From Warburgia ugandensis (taxonomy: Eukaryota > Streptophyta > Magnoliopsida > Canellales > Canellaceae), in the NCBI GenBank assembly GCA_035236585.1, contig CP141131.1:17893103-17957102 (forward strand): a stretch of DNA of 64,000 nt. The letters are read 5' to 3'. Position 1 is the stretch's first letter, and each line of letters opens with the position of its first letter. The notes under the pieces were generated by a model. The model was not told the DNA's origin. It saw nothing but the letters and a program-made list of their open reading frames with translations, and searched no databases. A program made the translations under genes and the position numbers. Of this stretch, positions 39,742 through 52,822 are shown piece after piece.

Positions 39742-42700
39742 ATGGCGTTGTACGCACCCACCACAGCACCGGCCAACTCCTATACCAAGATCAACGGCGG
39801 AAAGCCTATCTGCCCCACTTCCACGTCCAGCAGGAGACGTTCGTATGGCATCAGGATGATGGCAGAGGTATCGGGCGGAAACGTGGTGTCATTTGAAGAA
39901 GGACAACTGGAACGTCCCCGTTGGACCGGTGAAACCCCGCTGTCTCGGCTGGTTGGCGCTCTCATTTCATTCAAGCCTCTCTACTCTCTCATGAAGCTTG
40001 GTGCCCGACAAGTTCTGATCAGGTACTCTTAATTTTCTTGTAATTTCTTGACATTCTCTCAAATTAATCAATTTAATGAATGATTCATTTCTACGTAGAG
40101 CAGTACGGCGGAGAAAACGAACATCCCGTGGAGAGAGATGACCAAGGAGATTCTGGAATCCCAAGTTTACAAAGAAATGGAGAGCATTCAGAATCCATCT
40201 CTTGTATATCCTGACTGTATGTCACTTACCCAAATGCTCCTTTCTCTTTCTTTTCTTCTTTCAGACTGCATTTTGAAACCAATGCTTTAAATGGTCTTTC
40301 CCGTTTAATTTATCGCAATTGGGAACTGACATTGAAGGGGAGCTTGGCGCAATGGGAGAGTTGTCTTCTCGTGACCTTGAGGTCATAGGTTCAAGGCATG
40401 AAAACAGCAAGATAAGGCTGCAATACTATTAACCCTTGTGGTCCACCCCTTCCCCGGACTCCGCATACACTGGAGCTTCATGTACCGGGCTGCCAATTTT
40501 AATTGGGAACTGATGTTGCATGGGGATCTCTCCCTGAGTCTTAACTTTTTGTTTGTTTTTTATGATGTAACAAGCTATCCACATGAAATAAACAGGAGAG
40601 AGCGAGGTGTTGGACCTCAATATGTAATGTGCCTAGAGTTTATGGACCATATCTAGAATATATATCAACCTCAACACTGACTGTCAGAATGGCTACAACA
40701 CTACCATATTATTGGAACTGGAACGGAGAATTATTGTTTTTCAGTTAATTAGGTATGGTGGTTGCTTCTGTGTTTGCTGCTTTGTGTACAGCAAGATCGC
40801 CTCTCAGGTATGGCTCAATGTCCTACTTCTAATTGGCAAGAGGAAATTTTGCTTTTGCATCTCAGTGAAAGAGAGAATGATGGAGGACTACTATTCCTAG
40901 TACAACTTGAGCAGGACCTGTATTGAACAGTTCATAGAGGCCTGGGCATGAGTTTTGTAGTTTCCAACAGGCTTTGAATGAAGAGAATCAATTGGCATTG
41001 TCATACAAAGTTATCATTCAATTGCAAACAATAAGAACCTAGAGAGTGGTTCTCTGTCTATCCTTAGAACTCAATATCATTTACGGACTTTTCCCTGCAG
41101 CAGAGATGGCTAGGAGAGAGTGATCCTCATGAATGGGAGATACCTTTGCAGACCTAAGGTTGACTGGAGCTTGGGTATCAAAGACTTGGTTCTCTATGGG
41201 AAATTACGTTGGATGATGCCTTATTGAGCAAGAATGGATACTGTAAACTGATCTGAAATATTGGTAAATGACAAGCTCTATCGCATGGAATAAATTTCAT
41301 GGGCTACGAGGTTAACAAATTGTAGTTTGGCAGGTCCTTTAATCTTCTCAAACTGTGTGACTGACCAGAATGGTGCTAGAACCAGACTAAGTGGCCGATT
41401 ATTTAAGAAATTCACAATACGGGGCCATTGGAGCAAACAGTCAGAAGAGTTGTTATTAAGTGTTTGGAGGACCATGGCCCTTTCTTATAATTTTGAGGGG
41501 CCTTATTCCTTTGTGCTGGGTTAAGTTCTGCAATGTGAGCGAGGTAGCCTGAGGGAATTTCATGTTAGGTTCTTCTACCCTTTCAGATAATATCTGTTGG
41601 CTTTTTAGACTCTTTGGTAATATTTAATGACTAATCCATATTTTTCTTCTTAGAGAGATCTCTCTCTTTCAACAAGTGGCAATCAGTATGTAAGGATGTT
41701 ACTGAAGTTCTTTTGAGTTAAACATTGGAACTTGGAACAGAAGTCTAATTGGTTATACACAAAGGCGCCTCATGGCATATATGTACTTTAACTTGACAAG
41801 CTATTATCTTCCTGTGATCAGTACAAATGCATTCTTGAAAGAGAAGGCAACTTAAGGTTGAGTGAGAAACATCTCTGTTCTAAATAAAGTTTCTGTTCAT
41901 TTGCTTTCAAGAACATCTGTGGTTGTCTACATGAACTTTTATACATGCATAAGTCGAAAAAAGAAAGATCTAATCCTGACTGCAACAATGATACCAAAGA
42001 TATCAAATATCTCAGTGGAAATCCCAGATCCATTTATACTGAGCTTGACTAGAACTGAAAATATGGAGTTAACATTCCTAATTATTTCCAAGTACATATC
42101 CGTAATCGATGTTCTGAAAATTCTTATCGGTGAATCCTCTTTATCAGGTAAAAGAGAAAGTATAAATCATATTTCCTTTCTTATGTTTTCAAGAGTTTGT
42201 CATGTAATTATAAGTTCAGCTTTGTCACCCTCCATATCTTAAGGTATCTCAGAATATTTTGTGCTGAGTATGTTATGGTTGTTTAGTCGCCAAATTATTT
42301 ATTAAGGCTTTTATGGATGTCTGTGAATTCCATGTTTTCTTCTTCTTTCACAATAATGGCAAGGATTGATCAGGTTCCTGCTTTCCAAACAGATTATCTG
42401 AATCCATTCCATGCATATGATGAAGGAAATCTTTCTTGGCTGGTAAACCTCTCCATCCTTACAACATTGTTGATGATTTCTATTATGTTATCTGAGGCTG
42501 TATTTGTGTCCTTCTTCTTTGACAATAGAATAATTTTTGTTTCTGTAAGTTTGTGGATTCTAAAGTTCTAAAGCCCGCATGCCTGTCTGGGGACTTTCCC
42601 ACTGTAGAAGTAAGAAAACCTCAAGCTCATGTCTGATATAAAGATGCAGCTCCCAGCATTTTAATCTGACTGTGGTCCATTACTAATCATTTTGGTTTGT

Positions 42701-45700
42701 CATTCGTAAACCCTAGATGAAATTCTTATCACTTTATGAAGATCAGTGCTTTGTTCAAAAGTAGGGGCCAGTCCTGAGTGACGATGATTATACCTTGTTT
42801 CAGTAAGCCCATTGGTGGTTCACATTCAAGTAATGATCTTTTAATGCACCTGTGTTGGTTTGCACTTTGTAAATAGTTCCAGTACAAAATCAAGAAGGAT
42901 CTCCCTTCACGTAAATTCTTGAGAGCTCACATTCTCATCATTGTTGGTAAAATGAAGTCCTCCCCAAGGCATCAATAAACTTGCTCTACCTTAGTTCTTA
43001 GGAATTAATCTCAGGTTTGGTTTTATTAGTACATCACCATAGAGGAGTACCATACTCGATCAATTTGTTTCTCTCAACCTGGTTGCCCATGGGACAGTCC
43101 TTTAAAAGTGTGATACAAGCAGAAGGAATTCACCTATCTTCTAGACATAGATTTCATTGGCTTTGAACCCATTTTTTGTTGAAAAGTCCACAGCAGATTG
43201 TAGAAAAACAAATCTAGTACTATACAATAACTTGGACCTGGTTTCAAAGAAGTATGGGGGCACTGTAGTCTTTCTATTAAAGATGAGCTTGAAGACTTTT
43301 CAAGTCTTGAATTTAGGATATCTTTATGTTTTTGTGCATAAAACTCTGTAAAGCAAGAAGCATAAGTTTGGCTGTACTAGCGTAAATCTACATGTTTCTG
43401 ACAAGGAGAAGATTTCTTTTCACCTTGGTTTGAGTAGATATCTCATGTAACTTGGTCTTTGCACTTAGTTAGAATGTTTTATCAGAACGTCTTAGCCTTA
43501 AGATTTTGATTTAATGGACAAAAGAAAGCTCTTACCAAATATCATGGTGTGCATGTGGGTACCTACTAGGCCGACCCCTAACTGGGATAAGATCTTGATG
43601 ATGATGATGATGATGATGCATGTGGGTACCTACTTGGTTTACATAATGTTTTTCATTACCAATTTATTCTAGAGCTTTCCATTGCTTCAAATCTGTCATT
43701 TTTGGACAGTTTAAATTTCAGACAGATCTTCAATTGATCTCTCCTTAACCTGAAAAGACTTGACTTACAGGAAGTTCCATTTTGAAGTTTGAGTTTTCTG
43801 ACTAATTATTATGCGTCATGTTACCACTCAGAACGAGCATTTGCTTTGTCAAATGCAAGTAACTAGATAACAATGCATTACTCAAATGCAAAAGATAAAA
43901 AAGGGCAGCCCCAATGCATGAAGCTCCCGCCTATGCGGGGTCTGGGAAGGGGCGGACCACAAGGGCCTATAGTAGGCAGCCTTATCTTGCATTTTGCAAG
44001 AGGCTGATTCCACGCCTTGAACACATGACCTCAAGGTCACATGACGACAACTTTTACCGTTGCGCCAAGGCTCCCCTTCCCTCAAATGCAAAAGATGAAA
44101 AGGAAAAAATAACATTGAAAGATTATGAAGGAAACAGTAGAATTCTGCATAATCAGATTCATGATCTAATGACAGGCAGCAGCTGAAGCAGAAGCTGCAA
44201 CCATGTCGATGGTTAGACGAGCAATACCTGATGCTGCTTCATTGGACGAAGCAAATGAAATAGTCCGTGGGAATTGGCTTCAAGCTATCAAAGAACATCA
44301 TAAAAAATATTCAGGAACTTCTACACCTGAAGATATTTTGGATATCGGTTGCTCTGTAGGTGTAAGCACAAGATTTCTTGCTGACAAATTTCCATCAGCT
44401 AAAGTCACTGTGAGTGAATTTCTTCTTCTTTATACACAACTTCATATGAAGCATCATGAATCTGGATATACTGAAAGTCATCTTTAAATGTATTATTTCT
44501 CCCTTCTTGTGAAAATTATTCTTCTTATCGTGATTCCATTCTTGAAGGCAACTTCTTGCTTATACTAAGGGAGGCAATTCTATGATTTTCTCTGTCCAAA
44601 TTTTCCTTTTTGGGCCTCATGTTGAGAGAGGGAGAAAGAGAGTTCAAATTAAGAGTTGTTTGTATGCTATTATACACGCATTATGTTATGTATTATTAGG
44701 TTCAGCAGCAATACGGAGCCCAGATAATGGAGACAAGATCGAGCAAACCAGAAGAAGAGAAAGTTCCATTGTTCTAGGTCTCCAGACTACTCATGTAACC
44801 ACGTACATAAGAATGTCCACATTTATGTTCGAATTTCCCTTAAGCAAAAGATAGAGAAATTCTAACTACAAAAGTTCTTGCAGATAGATATTGCATTTTA
44901 GTTTAAATATATGGAAGCATGTCTTTGTAGAATGTGAAAATTATCTTCTCCATTATGGGTCAATTTCTGCAATGTGCTTCTAAAATGGCATGGCTGAATT
45001 GCATGTCTTTGAAGAAAGAAAAAACATTATGAGTCAATTTCAGCAACGTGCTCCTAAAACACCATGGGCAGTACGTGACTTTTATAATCACATTGGACAA
45101 CTGTTGCAGGTTGAACTTGGTTATCCTTGTTTTTTGAATATCAATGAGTAATTCATTGTTAAGCTTCAGTTCTTCCACACATAGAAAAAGCTCTGTAGAA
45201 TCCTATGGCAAATACAGGAAAGTGAAGATAAGTGAAAAGCTACACAAGCCTTGAGGTCACAACCTGTAAATATTATTTCTTGTAGAGTAAATATCTTAGT
45301 TGTGTGAAGCTAACTAACAGGGATCACCACTATTATGGGCCTTATCTAGGGAGAGAAAAATAGTGATAGATCCTATGCAAATTGAAACCAGTGGATCTAA
45401 AGATAGATTGAAGGAGTCATGTTTGGTAGTATTTGCTAAGTTCATTTTATTATGTTCTCATTTAATACGACTGCATTGCAACATAATGGCTAGGATCTCT
45501 ACAGTTCAATGAAGTGTCTCATTAGTCTTTGTTTGGGAATAAGTCCCTTTTAACTTGGTAGATTGATGCCAGTTACCAATGACTAATGAAACAGCAAAGA
45601 TGTCGGTCATCTGTTTGTTGCAGGGACTAGATCTGTCACCTTACTTTCTTGCTGTAGCTCAATACAAGGAAAAGCAAAATGCTAAAAGGAATAAGCCAAT

Positions 45701-48700
45701 CAGATGGATCCATGCCAATGGTGAAGCCACGGGGTTGCCTTCCAACTCATTTGACATTGTCTCCATTGCCTATGTGGTATGCTTTGACCCTCTGGTATAT
45801 TTTAAGAATACCTTAACAAGTTCCTTTTGAAGAAATTGATATATCATTTTAAATGAGGCTTTAGAGTCCTTAGTACTTTGGATGTGTATTTAAATTACTT
45901 TTGTTTAATTTATAATCTCCTCATATGGGTTTGTTTGATGAATCTCACCACTATTATTGAAAAAGCATAAGAAAGCTCCATCATGTAATTAAATAATTAG
46001 AGCTTGTGAAATCATTTCATTATATTCAAGGACCTGTCACACATATAGGTTGATCAAAGTGAGAGTTTTGGTTCAGAATTGATCGAATTTTACAGGAAAA
46101 AAGTGTTTACGGCCAGAGGATTCTTAATCTCAACTAATTGGAAGAGCAATGTTGTATATCAGCTAATCCTATTTTATCATCTGCTCAAGTCATTACATAG
46201 AAGTATTTTATTAGAGCATTATGTTCAAAGAAGAATTGCAAGGCATACCGATAACAGCATAGCCTTTCTTTATCTTCTCTGAATCCTGGCTGTTCAGTTG
46301 TAAAAGCTTCGACTCAGTTCTTTATGGTGTAGAATCATTTTGCAATTTGCTAAGACACAACAAAGGATGTTGCAAAACCTGACTCCATACATGAACTCGT
46401 CCAGTATTCCCTGGAAAACAAATCAAGTATTGCATGCTAAATGGACATGAGTATATTGTATACGACCTGTAATTGAGATATCAACTTATTTTGATCCATC
46501 TGCAGGGTTCATATGATACAGATCTCCAGCATTGAGGTTTGCAAAATATCCCAAATGCATCAGTCTCATGTCCCCATATTCCTAGCATGCTAAATGTGCA
46601 CCTAATGTAAACCAATATGAGCTTTGTATAGTATCATGCTCGCTTGAACCCTGAACCTCATTTTGACTTCTTTTGACAGTTCTTTTATGGTTTTTAACTG
46701 AAATTGATAAAAATCTACTAGATTCAACCTTGAAAAACATAAAACATGACTGGAAGATTGAAACTAAATGCACAACAATTTTGAGATCTTCCTATTGGAG
46801 TAAAATTTGTTTTTCTTCTGTTTGTTTTTTTGAATTAGTTGTAACACATCAGATACCTGCATTCTTCATTTGATATGCATATATGCAGCAAAATTTTAAT
46901 GTTTTATCCAGATTCAGATTTCATTTTTATTTTTTTCTTTATCTTTTCCTTCCATGTAATAACCGGACTTTTTAATGCTAGATTTATATGTGAACACATT
47001 CATTGTTTCAGAAAATTTCCAGTTGGCCTTTTCTTTTTCTTTTCTCTGAGTTGGATCTGTTAGAACTTAGAAAGTATGCAGTTATTTAGTGTTATCTTTC
47101 TTCACTTTAGGTCAAAATAATTGTTTATAAGTAGTGATAAAAAATAATAATAATAATAAAATAGTTGGTTATATGCTTGCTGAGGAAGCAGAAATCCTAA
47201 AAATTGTTCTAAAATTTATTAAAACATAGTCTTCAGTTGAAGCAGACACACCAGCCACTAAAAGTAAACTGTAAAAGTCATTACCAAAATTCTTCTGAAC
47301 ATTATTATAGCTTCAAATGCTTCTTTCTACACAGAAAGGCCGGTTTAGAATGACCCATCCATGTTCGGAAGATTTGCAAATATATGCATATTTAAGCATC
47401 CATAGTTGTATGACATCAACATTTAACTGGGATTCGTTTGTTTTAATATAAAATGTATTTGCTGATTGTTTCACCTCTATGTCCGAGCTGATAGCTTAAG
47501 AAATGGTTCCAGTGCTTCTTTCTTCTTTTTTTTCCCTTTTGAAAAGAGCAGTGCTTCTAACTATTGTGAACTTGCAGCTTCACGAATGCCCTGCACGAGC
47601 AATAATTGGCCTGGTGAAGGAGGCTTTCCGAATTCTTAGACCTGGAGGCACAATTGCTTTGACAGATAACTCGGTAATATAATCAGGTTCCACCATATCT
47701 TTTAATTTATAAATCTCACACTCAAATAGTTTTTCAGTATTAATTTTGTCTCTTTCTCCTTCTTGCAGCCAAAATCTAAAATTCTTCAGGTAGCACCTCT
47801 TGCCCATTATCCCGCCTAAAGTTGATAATGCATCAATAATAAATATCATAACTGGTGTACAATTAGAAAGTTTGGAACTTCGAATAAAAAAAGGTTTGTT
47901 TCACAATTAGATTCACACTCAGTCTTGGGGTCTCAGGCTGGACAACGACTTGAGTTGTCCTCGACCGTCGCGACCCCAATCCCCTAGGCCGCGATTTGAC
48001 TTAATCAAGCCCAATGATTTGGGCTGAGCTAGGCCTAAGTGGCATTGCTTCTCTGTTTTTTTTTTTTTTTTTTTTCATAATATATATCACAGCAGAAATA
48101 TTGAGAGAGCTAAGTGCTCTTATCCTACACACTTATGCGTTTGATTGATAAAATCTTCTACTCTTTTTAACTCCTGAGTTCTACCAAAATTTTAGCAGTC
48201 TCCCCTATTTTTTCGGACTTATGCACTTAACGCATGCAGTGCGATTTACCTTATAAATAGTATGACAGTTATAAACCATATAGGAGACTTAGTCTCTATG
48301 CTATTCATCACAACACATCATTAGCACTTGCTTGATAACTAGGAGTTCAAGTAAGCCTCATACATGCCCTATCAAAATAAAACATATAGGAAGCATAAGG
48401 CTAATTGTCAAAAATGAGATATAACTCATACTCGACGTCAGCACATAAATATATACAATACAAAATTTTTGCATCTCCAATCAGGCTTTCTTCATTTCAT
48501 TCAACCACCTTTCTCTTCTCGGCTTGGCTGGTACCTGCAAAATAATAAGGTGAGCTGCAAAGCCCAGTAAGGGAAAAGAACTAAACCCATGTATATCCAA
48601 TCATTCTTGTTGAGCTACGCTCAAAAGAACATTCAAACCTAACACTCGAACATTCATTTCCATTTTAACCGTTTATCTACAAAGTAGTTAACATGTACTA

Positions 48701-51700
48701 TCAAGCAAGGAATATGGGTATCAGAAAAGAATTGCAGTTTATTCCAAATTCAAATATGACGCAATAGCCATAGCATGCAAACACGCCCACCCCATAATAA
48801 TTTCCCATTCATGTCCAACTACGGGATATTCAATAGATGAGTAACTAAGTTATGGACCTCATGCTAAAGTTAAAAAGCAAATCATAAGCATAACATTACC
48901 ACCATGATCTAGTAGTTATCTCCCGCAAGGTTTACCATCTTGGGCGACCTACTATGAGTATCATCAACAAGGCAGCCAAACCTTCAGGGTTTACCATCTT
49001 GGGCGGCTCCAAAGTCAGGTTCCCTCAGGATTTATCATCTTGGGCGGCTCCACCTTAGTCGAAATCAACCAGGCAACCCTTTCCCTCAGGATTTACTATC
49101 TTGGGTAACTCAAATCTGTCAACTCATCCCTCAAGGTTTACCATCTTGGGTGGCTCCGCCGTGATCCCAAAAGACCAGGCAGCCCTTTCCCTCAGAATTT
49201 ACCATCTTGGGAGGCTCAATACCTAACAGCTCATCCCTCAAGGTTTATCGTCTTAGGTGGCTCCACCATGATTCCAAGGAACCAGGCAGCCCTTTCTCTT
49301 AGGGTTTACCATCTTGGGAGGCTCAATACCTGACAGTTCATTCCTCAGGATTCACCATCTTGGAAGGCGTCATCATAGCTTACCGGGCGGCCCTTAGGGC
49401 TTACTATCTTGGGCTTGAACCTTGTATAACAGTTTGCATCATCATAACAGTTAAGTGTAGTAAATCAAACCATTACATGACAATTTCAATAAGTAATTAC
49501 AATTTTTATCATCCATTCAACCAAGGTGATAGCATATTTATTCTACACATTTATAATGTTAATTTCAAGAGAACAGATCAACAATAATTTAAGGAATAGA
49601 AGGGTTTAGGGTCCTTACCTGCTCTCAGGGCACAACTTAAGGTTCAACTATCAAAACCGTTCACACTACTTTCAAGCCTCTGCAACAAATACAAGTCCTA
49701 AGTAAATTTCAAAATTTCATGCAATTTTTTCTATAATCACTCCTAGCTCTTTATTCACCATGTTCTTGACCTAACCTCATACATTAAGATCAAAGATTTG
49801 TACACCAATTGGTCGCTATCCAATTAGATCAGCACCATTGGTCTTACATCGACGGTTTAGATTGAGCGCGCACATTTAGAAGTTTCAATTTTCAACATTT
49901 TAGGTGAGTTATTCCACAATTCAATGCTTTTAACCATAATCCATGGTTTGATCTCCTTTCTTGACCTTCAATCTTTGCTGATCGAGTATTGGATGGTCAG
50001 ATAGGATCTCCCATCAATTCGTCCATAATTGGTTAGTCATTTTTGTAATAATTCATTACTAAAGGGTAATTGGAGTTACATTCTACCCAAATTTACCTTC
50101 CGATCATCTTTTTAACGGTTGGATGCTAAGATCTCAAGTTTTTCCTACGCACTAACAAGTTTTTTATTACAATTTCATGGATCAATTGATTCCTGATCGA
50201 CGATCCGTCTTCACGGATGAAAAGATCATGCATGATTTGTCCATATTTGAAGATTTTCTATTTTTCACATTTTTTAGGGGTCGCCGTCGCTGGAGAAGGT
50301 GATCGGATTCCAGTCGTCACTGGAGACACGGCGACCTCATTGTTTTGCAAAATTTCACGGGAATGCTCGAAATTTCTTGAATTTTCGTTTTTCAGTGTTT
50401 TCCCCTTTTAATTTTCACTCAAACTATCATTTTTTGCCGGATTTTTCAAGGGTTTTTGAACTTACCCTAAGTGTTGGTTTTTGAAGATTCCAGTGTCATT
50501 TCTTGACAGATCTTCATGAAACCAAAGGGGTTTCACTCAGAAAAGTCTAAGGAACAATATGAATAGTTGGATTTTCGATCCAATCCCATTCCTCTCCCTG
50601 TATACTTTGAATCCGATGCATTTTAAACGTATTCCGACGTTTGTCGAAAAACAGGCGTAACCCTAGAAAGGAAGTGAGGGAAAAATAAGGGGAGAAGGGG
50701 AGTGGAGGAGAAGACTTACCTGTGACCTCCGTTGGTGTGCGAGTCATCGATGGAGAGGAGATCCCGCTTTAAGAGGAAAATCGTAGGCAAGGTAGTTTTG
50801 TTTCACCTGAGAAACAAGAATGACCTGGTTCCTAGGCAGGTGGGGCTTGATCAGAAGAGGGAGAGAACCGAGGGAATTGGGGGCGCAGGGGGTGTGTGGA
50901 GAATGGAGTGAAAGGGGAGGGGGGTTGCCGGCTTTGGTTTCCTCCTTCCCGTTTGCAGACGCGTGGGAGTAGAGCTCCATGCGGTGAGTTCCAATCCCGC
51001 TTGTGGAGTCGCTCCCACGTGTCTCTTTGGGTCACGCTCATTAGAGGGGGGTGCCATTATCAATTTGGACCCCCTCTACCTCGATGGTAAAATTCTTTGG
51101 TCTTTCGCTCCTGATCTCCGTTTCACGCATTCTTAGTGTCGTTGGAAAGCTCTCTCCGAGCACAGTCTAATGAACGACCTTTCATCATTAATTTTCAATG
51201 TTCTTGATTTTTTTGCCATTTTTATTACTTGAATTTTCACACAATTTTTACTGTTGTCCTGTTTAACCGTAGTTGGGAAGATCTGTGTGCCAATTCACAT
51301 TTTAATCTACTATTTAGGGCAGGGGTGTGACATCGACCCTCACGTCTAATCAAGTAAGAATGCTCTTGCTAGGATCATAAGAAGCTAATGCAAATGAAAT
51401 GACTTTTCATCTCCATCTCATCACTGCAAATGACAAAAGTGCTTGGCAAAATGCTTGGAAGATGCCAAAATCAAGGACACCCCCACCCAGTGTTGCAAAT
51501 AGCAAGCCTTGCTTTATGGGCTCCTGCAGTGAATGATGGGCCAATTAAAGTTAAATCTGCTATTTGTAGTCCTAATTGCATCCTCCTAGCTGTTCTCATG
51601 TCACTTGCCATTTTGTTCCTTATTCAACCTTTTCATGCCTAATGAATGGGTCTTGTTGCTCTTTAGATATATTGGTCTAGTGGGTAGAAAGATTTCCTAT

Positions 51701-52184
51701 TACCTCCCCAAAGAAAAAGACAAAAAAAAAAACACCACATCTCCAGCATTTGTTGTTGCCCCTACACTGAACTGTTTCCCTTCTCGTTATGTCATGTATG
51801 CACACCATTTAAGTAACCAACAGAATCTCTGAGTGCAAATGTTCTTTTTCTGCACAAAGAATTTAGACCTCAGCAAATTGCTAGAAGTTGATAAATACCA
51901 AACGACTAGCTGGTAATCACATCTAATCGTCATTACATGAATATTTTGTATGCAGTGGGTTCAGTTGAAACTTGATTGGCTGACATAGCTTTGTTTTGGG
52001 TCTTTTGTAGGAACTGTCTCCAGTATTGTTTACTTTGATGAAGAGCACTGAGCCATTCCTGGATGAATACTACTTGCTGGATCTAGAAAAAACAATGAGG
52101 GAAGCTGGATTTGAGAATGTTCAAACAAATCTTACAGACCCCCGACATAGAACTGTGACGGGGACAATACCTCTACCTCGATAG
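39742..52184 (+). CDS. Chloroplast-type SAM-dependent methyltransferase (8 exons, 373 aa)
   Basis: Exons are 39742-40022, 40104-40216, 42393-42442, 44176-44409, 45624-45776, 47578-47673, 47769-47789 and 52011-52184. All borders are GT-AG and the sum is 1122 nt. Residues 1 to about 40 are Ser/Thr/Arg-rich with few acids, like a chloroplast transit peptide. Then comes a linker with NPFHAYDEGNLSWLAAAEAE. The class I methyltransferase fold follows: motif I ILDIGCSVGVSTRFLA at about 202-217 binds SAM, the acidic loop GLDLSP is at 227-232, then HANGEATGLPSNSFDIVSIA and the post-motif III region RILRPGGTIALTDNS. It resembles UbiE/COQ5-type enzymes; the substrate is unknown. Exon 7 is just 21 nt (PKSKILQ). 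Introns 2, 3, 4, 5 and 7 are 1.2-4.2 kb and hold SINEs, a LINE tail and a solo LTR. ATG 39742 is chosen because it opens the transit peptide. Confidence 0.88.
40337..40494 (+). repeat. Au-type SINE with target duplication (copy 6), intron 2
   Basis: GGGGAGCTTGGCGCAATGGG, B box GGTTCAAGGC and tail CCGGGCTGCC. Flanked by AATTGGGAACTGACATTG (40318-40335) and AATTGGGAACTGATGTTG (40501-40518), an 18-bp duplication with two differences. Its middle part is shortened. Confidence 0.88.
43550..43634 (+). mobile_element. 49-bp RTE LINE tail with 18-bp target duplication, intron 3
   Basis: GGCCGACCCCTAACTGGGAT then AAGATCTT(GATGAT)n at 43568-43616, flanked on both sides by TGCATGTGGGTACCTACT (43550-43567 and 43617-43634). 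This is the same tail as the LINE at 27670. It is an extreme 5' truncation in sense orientation with respect to the gene. Confidence 0.93.
43903..44080 (-). repeat. Full Au-type SINE with 16-bp target duplication (copy 7), intron 3
   Basis: Best-preserved copy: GGGCAGCCCCAATGCATGAA to TTGCGCCAAGGCTCCCCTTC. Flanked by identical CTCAAATGCAAAAGAT at 43881-43896 and 44081-44096. Its tRNA-like end is 95 bp from exon 4 of the methyltransferase. Confidence 0.95.
44951..45085. repeat. Imperfect 74-bp tandem duplication, intron 4
   Basis: CATTATGGGTCAATTTCTGC at 44951 recurs as CATTATGAGTCAATTTCAGC at 45025. The following GTGCT(T/C)CTAAAA...CATGG also repeats. Confidence 0.75.
47966..51332 (-). mobile_element. 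Solo LTR, 3367 bp, in methyltransferase intron 7
   Basis: Flanked by TCGAC at 47961-47965 and 51333-51337. The plus-strand left end is CGTCGCGACCCC and the right end GGGTGTGACA, whose reverse complement is TGTCACACCC, so the two ends are an imperfect inverted pair. The first base of the left end is C where T is expected. No coding region is present. It contains a tandem array at 48925-49415. The layout (array in one half, pyrimidine-rich block in the other) resembles the solo LTR at 5501-8670 and suggests minus orientation; that is an inference. ORFs at 50547-51090 are chance frames. Confidence 0.8.
48925..49415. repeat. Tandem array in the intronic solo LTR (ten TTTACCATCTTGGG units)
   Basis: The motif TTTACCATCTTGGG starts at 48931, 48990, 49031, 49092, 49137, 49198, 49244, 49305, 49351 and 49400. 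From 49031 the spacing alternates 61 and 45-46 bp, so the true unit is a dimer of about 107 bp that was duplicated as a whole. Confidence 0.85.
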
Positions 52185-52508
52185 TGGAAATGATCTTCCC
52201 GTTTATTCTTACATGAATGAAATCACTGTATCAAGCATCTGACAGAATTACTTAAGTTCTAAGTCGATAATAAAAACTATCCATGGGTAATTCTTTTTGT
52301 TAATCCTGCAAAGATCCGTCACCTTTCTCAGTCCATCCATATGCACTTGCATGGCTTTAATAGGCAAGTGCAGGTCGGATTGGGTCATATCCTCATGGGA
52401 TCAACTTGGTCTAATGATTTCACCAAAAAAAACAGAATCGCTTTATTGATATTGTTAAGTGATATCCTTCCCAGCACAAGAAATGCAGTATCAAGTAATT
52501 AATATAAA

Positions 52509-52580
52509 GGGCAGCCCCGGTGCATGTAGGTCCCACCTATGCGGAGTTCAGGGAAGGGGCGGACCACAAGGGCATATATA
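52509..52580 (-). repeat. Au-type SINE fragment (copy 8)
   Basis: GGGCAGCCCCGGTGCATGTA to GGCGGACCACAAGGGCATAT. The tRNA-like half is absent. It lies in the 3' flank of the methyltransferase. Confidence 0.8.
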
Positions 52581-52689
52581 TGCCTGCTATATTCTCATGA
52601 GAGAGTGATTCTACTGAGACAAGGATACAGTTATAGTTACCCACTGCCTGTATTACATGCTTCCTTTTTTCTAATAGTAGACAAATGCC

Positions 52690-52790
52690 CCTGCACAGTC
52701 TTGAGCCGTGGTCACGGAGGTGAGAGATTCCTTGCCCCACTTCACTTACAAGGCGTTGGTGCATTTCAATCTTAGGATGATGCTTAACTA
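52690..52790 (-). repeat. SINE-like repeat, family A (copy 2)
   Basis: The reverse strand carries GTGGGGCAAGGAATCTCTCAC, then GTGACCACGGCTCAAGACTG, then an A-rich end. Same order as the copy at 23428. Confidence 0.5.
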
Positions 52791-52822
52791 ATTGATAACT
52801 TACCAAGAAAGGCGATTAGAAA

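Noticed and set aside
48925-49415. Regularly spaced motif that might suggest a CRISPR array
   Set aside because: Units are imperfect, spacing alternates, the spacers are themselves repeated, and the setting is a plant LTR.
50547-51090. Overlapping Pro/Ser-rich ORFs on the minus strand
   Set aside because: They fall in the GC-richer half of the solo LTR in intron 7, overlap in several frames and have no domain.
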